The translations under genes were made by a program, and so were the position numbers. A model generated the notes under the pieces. The model was not told the DNA's origin, made no database searches, and saw only the letters and a list, made by a program, of their open reading frames with translations. A DNA stretch of 64,000 bases from FEN-1219 sp963744305 (lineage in GTDB: Bacteria > Pseudomonadota > Gammaproteobacteria > Steroidobacterales > Rariloculaceae), in assembly GCA_963744305.1 (NCBI GenBank), contig CAVUTF010000004.1, positions 62,001 to 126,000 of the forward strand, given 5' to 3'. Shown piece after piece: positions 57,593 through 64,000 of this stretch. The stretch's first letter is position 1; each line of letters opens with the position of its first letter.

Positions 57593-59184
57593 TGGCCGCG
57601 CAGGTGAGCGACGGCGCTGCGCAGCATGACCGCGCTTGGTCGGCGTTCGCTGCACAGGCAACGCCGACGGTCGCAGCGTTCGAGCGGAGTCTCAAGGAGC
57701 CGAACGTCGCTCAGGAACGGCTTTTGCGCGCGATCCTCGCGCGCAACGCGGGCACCGAGTACGGCCGCCGCTACGCGTTCGCATCGATTCGCACGTACGA
57801 GGAATTTCGCAGGCGCGTGCCCATCACTACTTGGCAGGACGTTGCGCCGTGGATCGAGCGCGCACAGGCGACGCTGGCGCCCGTGCTCACCGCCGAGACG
57901 CCGCTGTTTTATGAGCGCACGAGCGGCTCGAGCGCGGCGTGCAAGGACGTGGCGTACACACCGTCGCTGCTCGGCGAGCTGCAGCGCGCACTCGTCGTCT
58001 GGCTCGCGCGGCTGTATGCCGAGTGCCCGCGCGTCGCGGGGACGAGCTACTGGGCGTTGTCGCCGATGCCGGCGCCCGGCGCACACGCAGCGAACGGCAT
58101 CCGCGTGGGCAGCGCGAGCGACGCCGACTACTTGCGCGGCAGCGTCGCCGAGCAGCTCTTGCCAACTGTGCTCGATACGCGCTCGGCCGCGCGCGACCCA
58201 TTGGACTGGCGGCGCGCAACCCTGCTCGCGCTGATCTCGGCCGAAGACTTACGCATGGTGAGCGTCTGGAGCCCGACGTTCGCGACTGCGTTGCTCGAGC
58301 CGCTGCTGGACGGGGCAACCCGCGAGGTCTTCGGGCGCTGGCTCGAGGAACGGCTGCCGGCGGCGCGCCGGAGTGCGCTGCGGCGCGCCCTCGATGGCGG
58401 CAATTTCGCACCGCTGTGGCCCGCGCTCGAGGTCGTCAGCTGCTGGACCGATGGACCGAGCGCCCTGTACGCGGCAAGGCTCGCTGCGTTACTGCCGCAA
58501 GCGCGGGTCGTGCCGAAAGGGCTGTTCGCTACCGAGGGTGTAGTGAGCGTTCCTTGGGGGCTCACGGGTCGGTGCCCCCTCGCGATCGAGAGCCACGTGC
58601 TCGAGTTCAGCGACTTGGGCGGGCAGATCCATGCCGCGCACGAGCTGCGCGTCGGGCAGCGCTACGAGCCGCTGCTGACCACGAGCGGCGGTTTTTATCG
58701 ATATCGTCTCGGCGACCTCGTCGAAGTGGACGGGTTTCTCGGCGCGACACCCTGCATTCGTTATTGCGGCCGCAGCGACGCGCGCTCCGACTTGGTCGGC
58801 GAGAAGCTCGACGCGACGCTCGCTGCCGATGCCTGCGCCGTCGTCGCGGACGAGGTCAGCGCCGCGCTGCTCGTGCCGATGCCCGACGCTACACCGCCCC
58901 GCTACCTTCTGATCCTCGAGTCGAAAGAGCCCCGCGACGTTGCACCGCTCGCGGCCGCTGTCGAGTCGCGGCTCATGCAAATCTTTCACTACGCAGGCGC
59001 GCGGCGCGCCGGCCAGCTTGCACCGCTCGCCGTGGCCGTGGTGCCGAGCAGTGCCGAGCTCCTCACGCGCGCGTGGGAATCGCTCGGCCGGCGGGCCGGT
59101 GATTTCAAGCCGACGGCGCTCATCGCATCTTTGCCGCACGCTCGCGCCGTGCTCGGCGAGCTCGGTACGCTTGTCCGCTCATGA
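57592..59184 (+). CDS. GH3-family acyl-adenylating amide synthetase
   Basis: A 530-residue intact enzyme from ATG 57592. It has the GH3 fold signatures: AILARNAGTEYGRRYAFASI, RVPITTWQDVAPWIERAQAT, the adenylate motif FYERTSGSSAACKDVAYTPS, SVWSPTFATALLEPL, VPKGLFATEGVVSVPW, TSGGFYRYRLGDLVEV (Y-R-x-x-x-G-D) and the C-terminal CGRSDARSDLVGEKLD. Plant GH3 enzymes adenylate a carboxylic acid and join it to an amino acid; bacterial members occur in natural-product clusters. Its tight coupling to the desaturase and Rieske genes points to amide formation on an acyl precursor. The specific acid and amine are not known from sequence. Confidence 0.88.
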   Translation: MAAQVSDGAAQHDRAWSAFAAQATPTVAAFERSLKEPNVAQERLLRAILARNAGTEYGRRYAFASIRTYEEFRRRVPITTWQDVAPWIERAQATLAPVLTAETPLFYERTSGSSAACKDVAYTPSLLGELQRALVVWLARLYAECPRVAGTSYWALSPMPAPGAHAANGIRVGSASDADYLRGSVAEQLLPTVLDTRSAARDPLDWRRATLLALISAEDLRMVSVWSPTFATALLEPLLDGATREVFGRWLEERLPAARRSALRRALDGGNFAPLWPALEVVSCWTDGPSALYAARLAALLPQARVVPKGLFATEGVVSVPWGLTGRCPLAIESHVLEFSDLGGQIHAAHELRVGQRYEPLLTTSGGFYRYRLGDLVEVDGFLGATPCIRYCGRSDARSDLVGEKLDATLAADACAVVADEVSAALLVPMPDATPPRYLLILESKEPRDVAPLAAAVESRLMQIFHYAGARRAGQLAPLAVAVVPSSAELLTRAWESLGRRAGDFKPTALIASLPHARAVLGELGTLVRS

Positions 59185-60287
59185 TGCGCGCGGGCGAAGA
59201 TGCCGCCGTCGCGGCCGAGCGCCGCCACCGCACCTGGGAGCACGCCGGACACCTCCGCGAGCACTGGTACGTCGCGTGCACCGCGGCCGAGCTCGAGCGC
59301 TCACGCGTCTATGCCGCGACGGTGTTTGGGCTGGGCATCGCCGTCTACCGCAAGCGCGACTCGAGCATCGCAGCGCTGCTCGATCAGTGCGTGCATCGCG
59401 GCACAGCCCTGTCCGCTGGCCGGCTCACCGATGATTGTCTCGTGTGCCCATACCATGGCTGGCGCTACGACAGCACCGGTCGCGTGGTGCACATCCCGTC
59501 TCAAGATGGCACGGCGCTGCCCGCGAGGCCGCACGCTTACCGCCAACGGGCGTTCCCGGCGCGCGAGGCTTATGGGCTGATCTGGATCTATGCCGGCGAT
59601 CGCGACCCGGCGCAGATACCGATCTTCGCAATGCCGTTTTGGCAAACGCCGCCATGGGTGACGTATTACATGGTGAGCCGCTTCGACGGCACCGTCGGCG
59701 CGCTAGCGCAGAACTTCATGGACGTGCCGCACACGGTGTTCGTCCACGACACGATCTTCCGCAAGAGTCCGGCGCGGTCCATGCGCTCGACCGTCGAGGT
59801 CAAAGCCGCGAGCGTCGAGGTCGAGTATCACGAGGCAGACGATACGATCGGCATGCTTCCGTGGCTCACCAATCCCGGCCGTGAGCCGCTCGTGCACACA
59901 GACAAGTTCTTTGCGCCGAACGTCACACGCTGCGATTACCACTGGGGCGAGAGGTCCGGCTTCGTGATCACGAGCCAAATGACGCCGCTCGACGATCGCT
60001 CGTGCCGGGTTTACACGTTGATCTCGTACCGCTTCCCGCTACCGCGGCTGCTCGTGCGAGGCTTGAGGCCGTTGATTCACGCCTACACGCGCACCGTGCT
60101 CGAGCAGGACATTCGAATCATGCGCGTGAATCGGCGCGGGCTCGACAACGCGCCCGCCCCGCAACACCGCAATGTCAGAGCCGACTTGGTCCACGTCGGC
60201 ATCGAGCGTCTCATCGAGGCGGTGCGCAGCGGTGTGCCGCTCAGTGCGGGCGAGCTGGGCCGCCAGCCGATGGACTTTCACCTCTGA
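59181..60287 (+). CDS. Rieske-type non-haem iron oxygenase
   Basis: A 368-residue intact enzyme. Start ATG 59181 overlaps the GH3 stop (ATGA). Rieske [2Fe-2S] ligands are CVHRGTALSAG and CPYHGWRYDSTG (C-x-H ... C-x2-H, residues ~73-95). The mononuclear iron site includes LAQNFMDVPHTVFVHD (D and two H). The terminal sequence lacks a membrane anchor. This fits phthalate-type ring-hydroxylating or demethylating oxygenases that also act on non-aromatic substrates in secondary metabolism. No ferredoxin or reductase gene lies nearby, so electron delivery would come from elsewhere. Confidence 0.9.
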   Translation: MMRAGEDAAVAAERRHRTWEHAGHLREHWYVACTAAELERSRVYAATVFGLGIAVYRKRDSSIAALLDQCVHRGTALSAGRLTDDCLVCPYHGWRYDSTGRVVHIPSQDGTALPARPHAYRQRAFPAREAYGLIWIYAGDRDPAQIPIFAMPFWQTPPWVTYYMVSRFDGTVGALAQNFMDVPHTVFVHDTIFRKSPARSMRSTVEVKAASVEVEYHEADDTIGMLPWLTNPGREPLVHTDKFFAPNVTRCDYHWGERSGFVITSQMTPLDDRSCRVYTLISYRFPLPRLLVRGLRPLIHAYTRTVLEQDIRIMRVNRRGLDNAPAPQHRNVRADLVHVGIERLIEAVRSGVPLSAGELGRQPMDFHL

Positions 60288-61185
60288 GCAAGGCCGCAAC
60301 TTCCGGCAGGTGCACGAACGCCGCCGTCGGCGCGAAGTGATGTGCCTGGTGAAGGCCGATGTGGTGCGGATACAAGAGCGCGTTCACGAGCCGTCCCGCA
60401 TCATGGTTGCGCGTGGTCGCGAGGATCGTCGCCAACGTGCGATCGTGATTCTCCGCCGGCGCGTGCTCGATGATGACGCGGTGCGCGTTCATGATGCCGC
60501 CCAACATCCACGGCAGTAGGTAGCAGCTCACGAACGGCAGCTCGAGCACGATGATCGCCGCACCGGCCGCGCAATGTGCGGCGGCCTGCACGAGATCCGC
60601 GCGCGCGCAGGACAGCAGTTCGGGCTCATGCCGCAAGTCGCGCCCGGATCGGTCCTGCAGAAACGCCCTACCGTAGAACGTGCGCAGGCTCGGCACGAGC
60701 AGCGCCCAAGGCGCTACGAATGCCCGCAGTGTCCACCAGAACGGCAACAAAGCGCCGCGCAAACTGAGCAGCACACGTGCCCAGTGCCCGCGCTCGAGCA
60801 GCGGGTGCCGGTACGGATCCGTGCGCATGCCGGCGTCGCGATGGTGGCGCAGGTGGTGATACCGCATCGCTTCGACCGTCGAGGCGATGGGCCACCCGGC
60901 GAGTGCCTCGACGACCCACCACGCCGCGGTTTTCTTGCCCCGCCGGTGACACGCGTCGTGCAGGATGACGCCGAGCGCGTGCAGGCGCGAGGCGACGATC
61001 ACGACACCGGCCGCGGCCACGACCGTAGTCGGGGATGCGACGATGAGCAGCCAGCCGAGCCCGATAACCATCCAGTCGAATAGCGCCCAGGCGATCAGCG
61101 TTCGCGGCTCGGCGGCGCCGCCGTTCGGCAGCCATCGCACGACTTGCGCGGGTGTGACGACGAGCTGCGCGGCGGAGCTCCTCAT
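60241..61185 (-). CDS. Membrane fatty acid desaturase 3
   Basis: A 314-residue protein from ATG (complement 61183-61185), four bases after the stop of the sulfotransferase gene; the open frame extends further but into that gene. Membrane helices include DWMVIGLGWLLIVASPTTVV. Histidine boxes: HALGVILHDACHRRGKK, MRYHHLRHHRDAG and LYPHHIGLHQAHHFAPTA. The same diiron desaturase/hydroxylase class as the other two, but with a different third box (H-H-x-x-x-H-x-x-H-H). It overlaps the convergent Rieske gene by 47 bases. Together with the sulfotransferase it forms a leftward operon. Confidence 0.85.
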   Translation of the reverse strand: MRSSAAQLVVTPAQVVRWLPNGGAAEPRTLIAWALFDWMVIGLGWLLIVASPTTVVAAAGVVIVASRLHALGVILHDACHRRGKKTAAWWVVEALAGWPIASTVEAMRYHHLRHHRDAGMRTDPYRHPLLERGHWARVLLSLRGALLPFWWTLRAFVAPWALLVPSLRTFYGRAFLQDRSGRDLRHEPELLSCARADLVQAAAHCAAGAAIIVLELPFVSCYLLPWMLGGIMNAHRVIIEHAPAENHDRTLATILATTRNHDAGRLVNALLYPHHIGLHQAHHFAPTAAFVHLPEVAALLRGESPSAGGPARPH

Positions 61186-61189
61186 TGGC

Positions 61190-61882
61190 CTAGGGTAGCC
61201 ACGAGTACAGAAGGAAGGCCGCAAGCGCGACGAGCGCCGCGACCAACGACCAGTGAGCCGCCCGCAGCAGCCTCGTGAGCCGCACCATATACGCGGTGTC
61301 GTTGACGTGCGGGAACTCGACGTCGGCGGGCACCGGCACGCCGAGGAACTCACACAACGGTGACCAGCCCTCGCGCACGTCGAAAACGAGCAGTCGGTGC
61401 GCGGGAATACGCGCACGCACATCGGCAGCATGCTGCTCGTATACGCCGATGGCGTGCCGGCGATCGGCAAACTTGCCGTCGAAGATGCCCGTCCACAGCA
61501 CGGCGTCGGTCAGCGCCGCGATGGCGCCGAATCCCGGTAGCCAAGTAGGCAGTGCGCGGCGCAGCGGGCCGAGCGTCTCGCGCATGCTTCGGTACCAATC
61601 CTCTGCGTCACGCGCAGTCAAGATCACTTTGGCGTCAGGGTAGTGAACGGCGAGCTGCCGATAGTAGACGGCGGCGGGAAAATCGGTGGTGGCTTGGAAG
61701 CCTGCGAACAACGCATCCCAATCGGCAGGTGCGCCGCGCACGATGGCGAGCCAGCGCGGCACGTGCCAGGCGCGCAGCATCTCGGTGAAGTGGTAGCACT
61801 TGCGAAAGCCCAACGTCTCGAGCGCGAGCTTCAACGAGCTCGTTCCGGTACGGCCGAAACCGGCGCCGATGACTTTCAACAA
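61190..61882 (-). CDS. Sulfotransferase-family protein with C-terminal membrane anchor
   Basis: A 230-residue intact enzyme from ATG (complement 61880-61882). The PAPS-binding P-loop is at the start: MLKVIGAGFGRTGTSSLKLA. Further blocks are FRKCYHFTEMLRAWHVPRWL, YPDAKVILTARDAEDWYRSM (the 3'-phosphate-binding R...S), RLLVFDVREGWSPLCEFLGV and FPHVND. The C-terminus carries a membrane helix (HWSLVAALVALAAFLLYSWL), unusual for the sulfotransferase_4-type family and suggesting action on a membrane-bound lipid-like substrate. Its gene immediately precedes desaturase 3 in the same direction. Confidence 0.88.
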   Translation of the reverse strand: MLKVIGAGFGRTGTSSLKLALETLGFRKCYHFTEMLRAWHVPRWLAIVRGAPADWDALFAGFQATTDFPAAVYYRQLAVHYPDAKVILTARDAEDWYRSMRETLGPLRRALPTWLPGFGAIAALTDAVLWTGIFDGKFADRRHAIGVYEQHAADVRARIPAHRLLVFDVREGWSPLCEFLGVPVPADVEFPHVNDTAYMVRLTRLLRAAHWSLVAALVALAAFLLYSWLP

Positions 61883-61992
61883 CGGGCGGCCTCCGGGCAG
61901 CTGCCGCAGTCGCGGACCCCAATCCTATCAGCCGCGATTGCGTTTCGCTCCTGCAGCGTGTGTCGGGCCCTGGTAAGGACTACTGCGCGGCG

Positions 61993-62736
61993 TCAGCGCG
62001 GCTCTGCGTCGCGCGCGGCCGCGGAAGCCGGATCCTCGACGTAGCGTGCTACGAGCGCGTCGAAGTCGACGGCGTGATCGAGTGGGATGCGTCGAACTCT
62101 TCGCAGAATGGAGAGCCTTTCGGCATCGTCGCGAGCTCGTTCGAGCCTGAGCAGCTCCTTCATCATCTCGAACGCGACAAGGCCCCTGTACCAGAACCAG
62201 TTGAAGCGCTCGGCATCGATGCGCTCGTAGCGGCCGACGTCGATCGAGGTCGCGAAGTCGTAGACTCCGGCGAACGACGCCGAGAGCGGCTCGCCGGGAT
62301 AAATCGGCCCAACCAGCGTATGTGCGTTGAACGGTCCACCCTCGAGCCGTTGCGGCGCGTCGCCGGTCGCGGCGGGGAGTCGCGTGGCGGCCCGAGCGAT
62401 GATGCGCAAGGCCGTTCCCGGCGGAAATTGCCGTTCGAGGTCTTCGCGACCGAGGCCGAGCGCCTCGCAGCCGGCACTCAAGTTGTATTCGAACACGTCG
62501 ACGAGGCCGGTGACGGGATGGGGCGAATGCAGATGCTCGGTGATCCTGACGCGCAAACCAAACGCGTCGCCTTCCACGTCGCTCGACGTGACTGGCCCCA
62601 CGATCTCGCGTACATCGCCGATCAAGACGAACAACGACTCGTCGAACGCTGCGAACGGAGGCGGCATGAGGAGCTGGCAGGCTGCGGCTTCGCCGGCAGC
62701 GATTGTGAGCAGCGTCAGCACCGTCGTCCGCAACAT
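61993..62736 (-). CDS. Exported protein of unknown function
   Basis: A 247-residue protein from ATG (complement 62734-62736). A leader (TTVLTLLTIAAGEAAAC) ends in a cysteine that could be lipidated, although A-A-A-C is a weak lipobox. The mature part shows beta-rich blocks (ESLFVLIGDVREIVGPVTSS, DVFEYNLSAGCEALGLGRED) and an acidic helical C-terminus (MKELLRLERARDDAERLSIL). No family is recognised. An upstream extension of the open frame to 62871 overlaps the putative toxin-antitoxin operator and is not preferred. Confidence 0.6.
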   Translation of the reverse strand: MLRTTVLTLLTIAAGEAAACQLLMPPPFAAFDESLFVLIGDVREIVGPVTSSDVEGDAFGLRVRITEHLHSPHPVTGLVDVFEYNLSAGCEALGLGREDLERQFPPGTALRIIARAATRLPAATGDAPQRLEGGPFNAHTLVGPIYPGEPLSASFAGVYDFATSIDVGRYERIDAERFNWFWYRGLVAFEMMKELLRLERARDDAERLSILRRVRRIPLDHAVDFDALVARYVEDPASAAARDAEPR

Positions 62737-62848
62737 CGCCGAATTCTCGCGGTGTTTTCGAGCTGGAGCTAGTGCGTGGGGCACGTTTCCGCCGGCCGTC
62801 GACCATGCCAGTTTGCGCTTTCGTGCCACACGCAACAGGCGGGTAGAT

Positions 62849-62888
62849 GTAACCAAATTGGTTGCATACACGTAACCTACTAGGTTAC
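62849..62888 (+). promoter_or_regulatory. Paired palindromes, likely operator of the toxin-antitoxin operon
   Basis: Two palindromes share the half-site GTAACC: AACCAAATTGGTT (62851-62863, preceded by GT to give GTAACC) and GTAACCTACTAGGTTAC (62872-62888). The second is a perfect 8-bp inverted repeat around one base. They lie just upstream of the toxin start at 62901. HigA-type antitoxins bind such repeats to repress their own operon. Confidence 0.65.
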
Positions 62889-62900
62889 AATGGCGCGCCG

Positions 62901-63179
62901 ATGATCAAGAGCTTTCGTCACAAAGGGCTTGCCGAGTTCTTCAGGACAGGCGACAAGCGCAAGATCCAGGCGAAGCACGCGAAGCGATTGCGAATGATTC
63001 TGACCATGCTTAATGTGGCCACGCTGCCGGGACAAATGGATGCACCAGGACTGCGATTCCATCCACTCAAGGGAAGACTTGTGGGATGTTTTGCGGTCAG
63101 CGTGGACGAGAATTTTCGCGTGACGTTCCGCTTCGAGGACGGACACGCCGTGGAGGTGGACTATGGCGACTACCACTGA
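62901..63179 (+). CDS. higB: HigB/RelE-type toxin of a toxin-antitoxin pair
   Basis: A 92-residue protein from ATG 62901: MIKSFRHKGLAEFFRTGDKR, ITML-like helix MILTMLNVATLPGQMDAPGL, FHPLKGRLVGCFAVSV, then NFRVTFRFEDGHAVEVDYGD ending YH. K-x-x-E-x-x-F-R and R-F-x-F/W-x-x-x-x-V-x-x-D-Y-H are typical of HigB-like ribosome-dependent mRNA interferases of the RelE superfamily. The toxin gene precedes the antitoxin gene and overlaps it, as in HigBA modules. It is intact. Confidence 0.9.
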   Translation: MIKSFRHKGLAEFFRTGDKRKIQAKHAKRLRMILTMLNVATLPGQMDAPGLRFHPLKGRLVGCFAVSVDENFRVTFRFEDGHAVEVDYGDYH

Positions 63180-63474
63180 AAGGTCGACGAGAATGCACAA
63201 CCCTTCGCACCCCGGAGAGATCCTGCGTGAGCTGTACTTGAAGCCGATGGGCGTTACGATCACCGAGGCGGCTGAGGCCCTTGGCGTGACCCGCAAGCAC
63301 ATTTCGGCGATCGTCAATGGGCGCTCGCCAGTAACCCCGGATATGGCGATGCGCCTGTCCGTGGCTTTTGCCACCGAGCCCGAGCTCTGGGTGAACCTGC
63401 AGGCACAATACGATCTGTGGGATGTGAGCAAGAAAGCGCGGCCGAAGGTGAGGCCCCTGCGCAGCGCCGCCTGA
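63163..63474 (+). CDS. higA: HigA-type antitoxin
   Basis: A 103-residue protein. ATG 63163 has a strong GGAGGTGG site inside the toxin gene and overlaps the toxin stop; ATG 63193 is an alternative. The XRE helix-turn-helix reads HPGEILRELYLKPMGVTITE, AAEALGVTRKHISAIVNGRS and MAMRLSVAFATEPELWVNLQ, with QAQYDLWDV after it. These are the canonical HigA/VapI blocks. It binds and neutralises the toxin and represses the operon through the palindromes just upstream. Confidence 0.93.
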   Translation: MATTTERSTRMHNPSHPGEILRELYLKPMGVTITEAAEALGVTRKHISAIVNGRSPVTPDMAMRLSVAFATEPELWVNLQAQYDLWDVSKKARPKVRPLRSAA

Positions 63475-63546
63475 CGTATCCCCCGCCCTTTCGCGGCGGC
63501 GAATGTTGGGGCTATGCTTCGCTGCGCAGTTCCGAGGGAGGCGAAA

Positions 63547-64000
63547 GTGAAAGAAATTTCTCGCCGTCGCGTTCTTCGCGGCACAGGCGCTCTCGCCGCC
63601 GCACTCACCCTGGGCGAAAGCTTTTCTCGAGCGTCCGCTCAACCCTCGCCGGTAGCCACCGTCAAGGCGCTCGTCTTCGACGTGTTCGGCACCGTCGTCG
63701 ATTGGCGCAACGGCGTTGCGCGCGACGCGGAGCGTATCTTGAAGCCGCTCGGCTACAACATCGATTGGCTTGCGTTCGCCGATGCGTGGCGCGGGCTCTA
63801 TCAGCCGAGCATGGAGGAAGTGCGCTCGGGCCGCGAACCGTTCGTCAAGCTCGATGTCCTGCATCGCCGCATGCTCGATCAAGTCCGCCCGCGCTTCGGG
63901 CTCGAAAAGCTCGACGACAAAGTCGCGGACGAGCTGAACCTCGCCTGGCATCGCCTCGATGCGTGGCCGGACGTGGCGCCCGGGTTCGCCCGTCTGAGCC
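63547..64000 (+). CDS. Tat-exported haloacid dehalogenase type II (partial, runs off window)
   Basis: The start is GTG 63547 behind GAGGGAGGCGAAA. A twin-arginine leader (ISRRRVLRGTGALAAAL, cleavage after ASA) precedes the HAD domain, whose first motif is VKALVFDVFGTVVDW (nucleophile aspartate in D-V-F-G-T). RGLYQPSMEEVRSGREPFVK and LDVLHRRMLDQVR are the type II cap helices. At 151 residues the window ends. L-2-haloacid dehalogenases are normally cytoplasmic; a Tat leader on this fold is found in some proteobacteria. Dehalogenase versus phosphatase activity cannot be decided from this part. Confidence 0.85.
   Translation, partial: MKEISRRRVLRGTGALAAALTLGESFSRASAQPSPVATVKALVFDVFGTVVDWRNGVARDAERILKPLGYNIDWLAFADAWRGLYQPSMEEVRSGREPFVKLDVLHRRMLDQVRPRFGLEKLDDKVADELNLAWHRLDAWPDVAPGFARLS

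Noticed and set aside
1..64000. CRISPR arrays, tRNA or rRNA genes, transposases, integrases and phage genes
   Set aside because: No regularly spaced repeats, cloverleaf-like sequences, DDE or recombinase motifs, or phage structural proteins were recognised in either strand.

Overview
This is a GC-rich window from a Gram-negative bacterium, most likely a gammaproteobacterium of the Steroidobacter/Xanthomonas-like kind. That placement is inference: it rests on two large TonB-dependent receptors, many lipoproteins and signal peptides, CadC-type winged-helix/TPR regulators, DUF1840, DUF502, DUF3313 and SYLF proteins, a FecI-type ECF sigma factor and a REP-like GGGTCAGGCAC palindrome. No rRNA, tRNA, CRISPR array, prophage or transposase was found.

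Layout. 1-313: start of a PheS-like ligase. 0.67-4.8 kb: a translationally coupled trio of exported proteins (LVIVD repeat protein, heavy-metal-binding protein, haem/copper-type oxidase-like protein). 5.3-11.3 kb: a CadC/TPR regulator, a decayed partial copy of the preceding locus, a HbpS-like protein and two TonB-C-like exported proteins. 11.6-17.1 kb: a badly frameshifted TonB receptor, convergent with two overlapping 2-oxoglutarate/Fe(II) oxygenases. 17.2-26.0 kb: NHL protein and MmgE/PrpD protein, a long REP palindrome, amidase and TonB receptor, then a divergent ECF sigma factor. 26-39 kb: envelope genes (DUF1840, YfiR-like, sensor kinase, MetA-like transporter, SYLF, cytochrome P460, a four-domain lipoprotein, several small lipoproteins) and a class D sortase next to its apparent LPRTAS substrate. 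39.4-47 kb: a dehydrogenase, an ATP-grasp / threonine synthase-like / SLC13 permease operon and an intact CadC/TPR regulator. 47.2-49.5 kb: three tandem paralogous lipoproteins. 49.7-52.9 kb: TetR regulator and two metallo-beta-lactamase-fold hydrolases. 52.9-61.9 kb: a compact set of three membrane fatty-acid desaturases, two acetyltransferase-like proteins, an alpha/beta hydrolase, a GH3 acyl-amide synthetase, a Rieske oxygenase and a sulfotransferase. 62.9-63.5 kb: a HigBA-type toxin-antitoxin pair. 63.5-64 kb: start of a Tat-exported haloacid dehalogenase.

The two most interesting items are the 52.9-61.9 kb cluster, which reads like a biosynthetic pathway for an oxidised, sulfated, amide-linked unsaturated acyl metabolite and contains no PKS or NRPS, and the Gram-negative sortase-substrate pair at 36.0-37.5 kb.

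Data quality. About seventeen genes between 3.6 and 52.9 kb are interrupted by single-base frameshifts although both sides of each break still read as conserved protein. The genes from 52.9 kb onward are clean. Many breaks may be consensus errors rather than real decay, so they are reported as frameshifted genes and not as proven pseudogenes.
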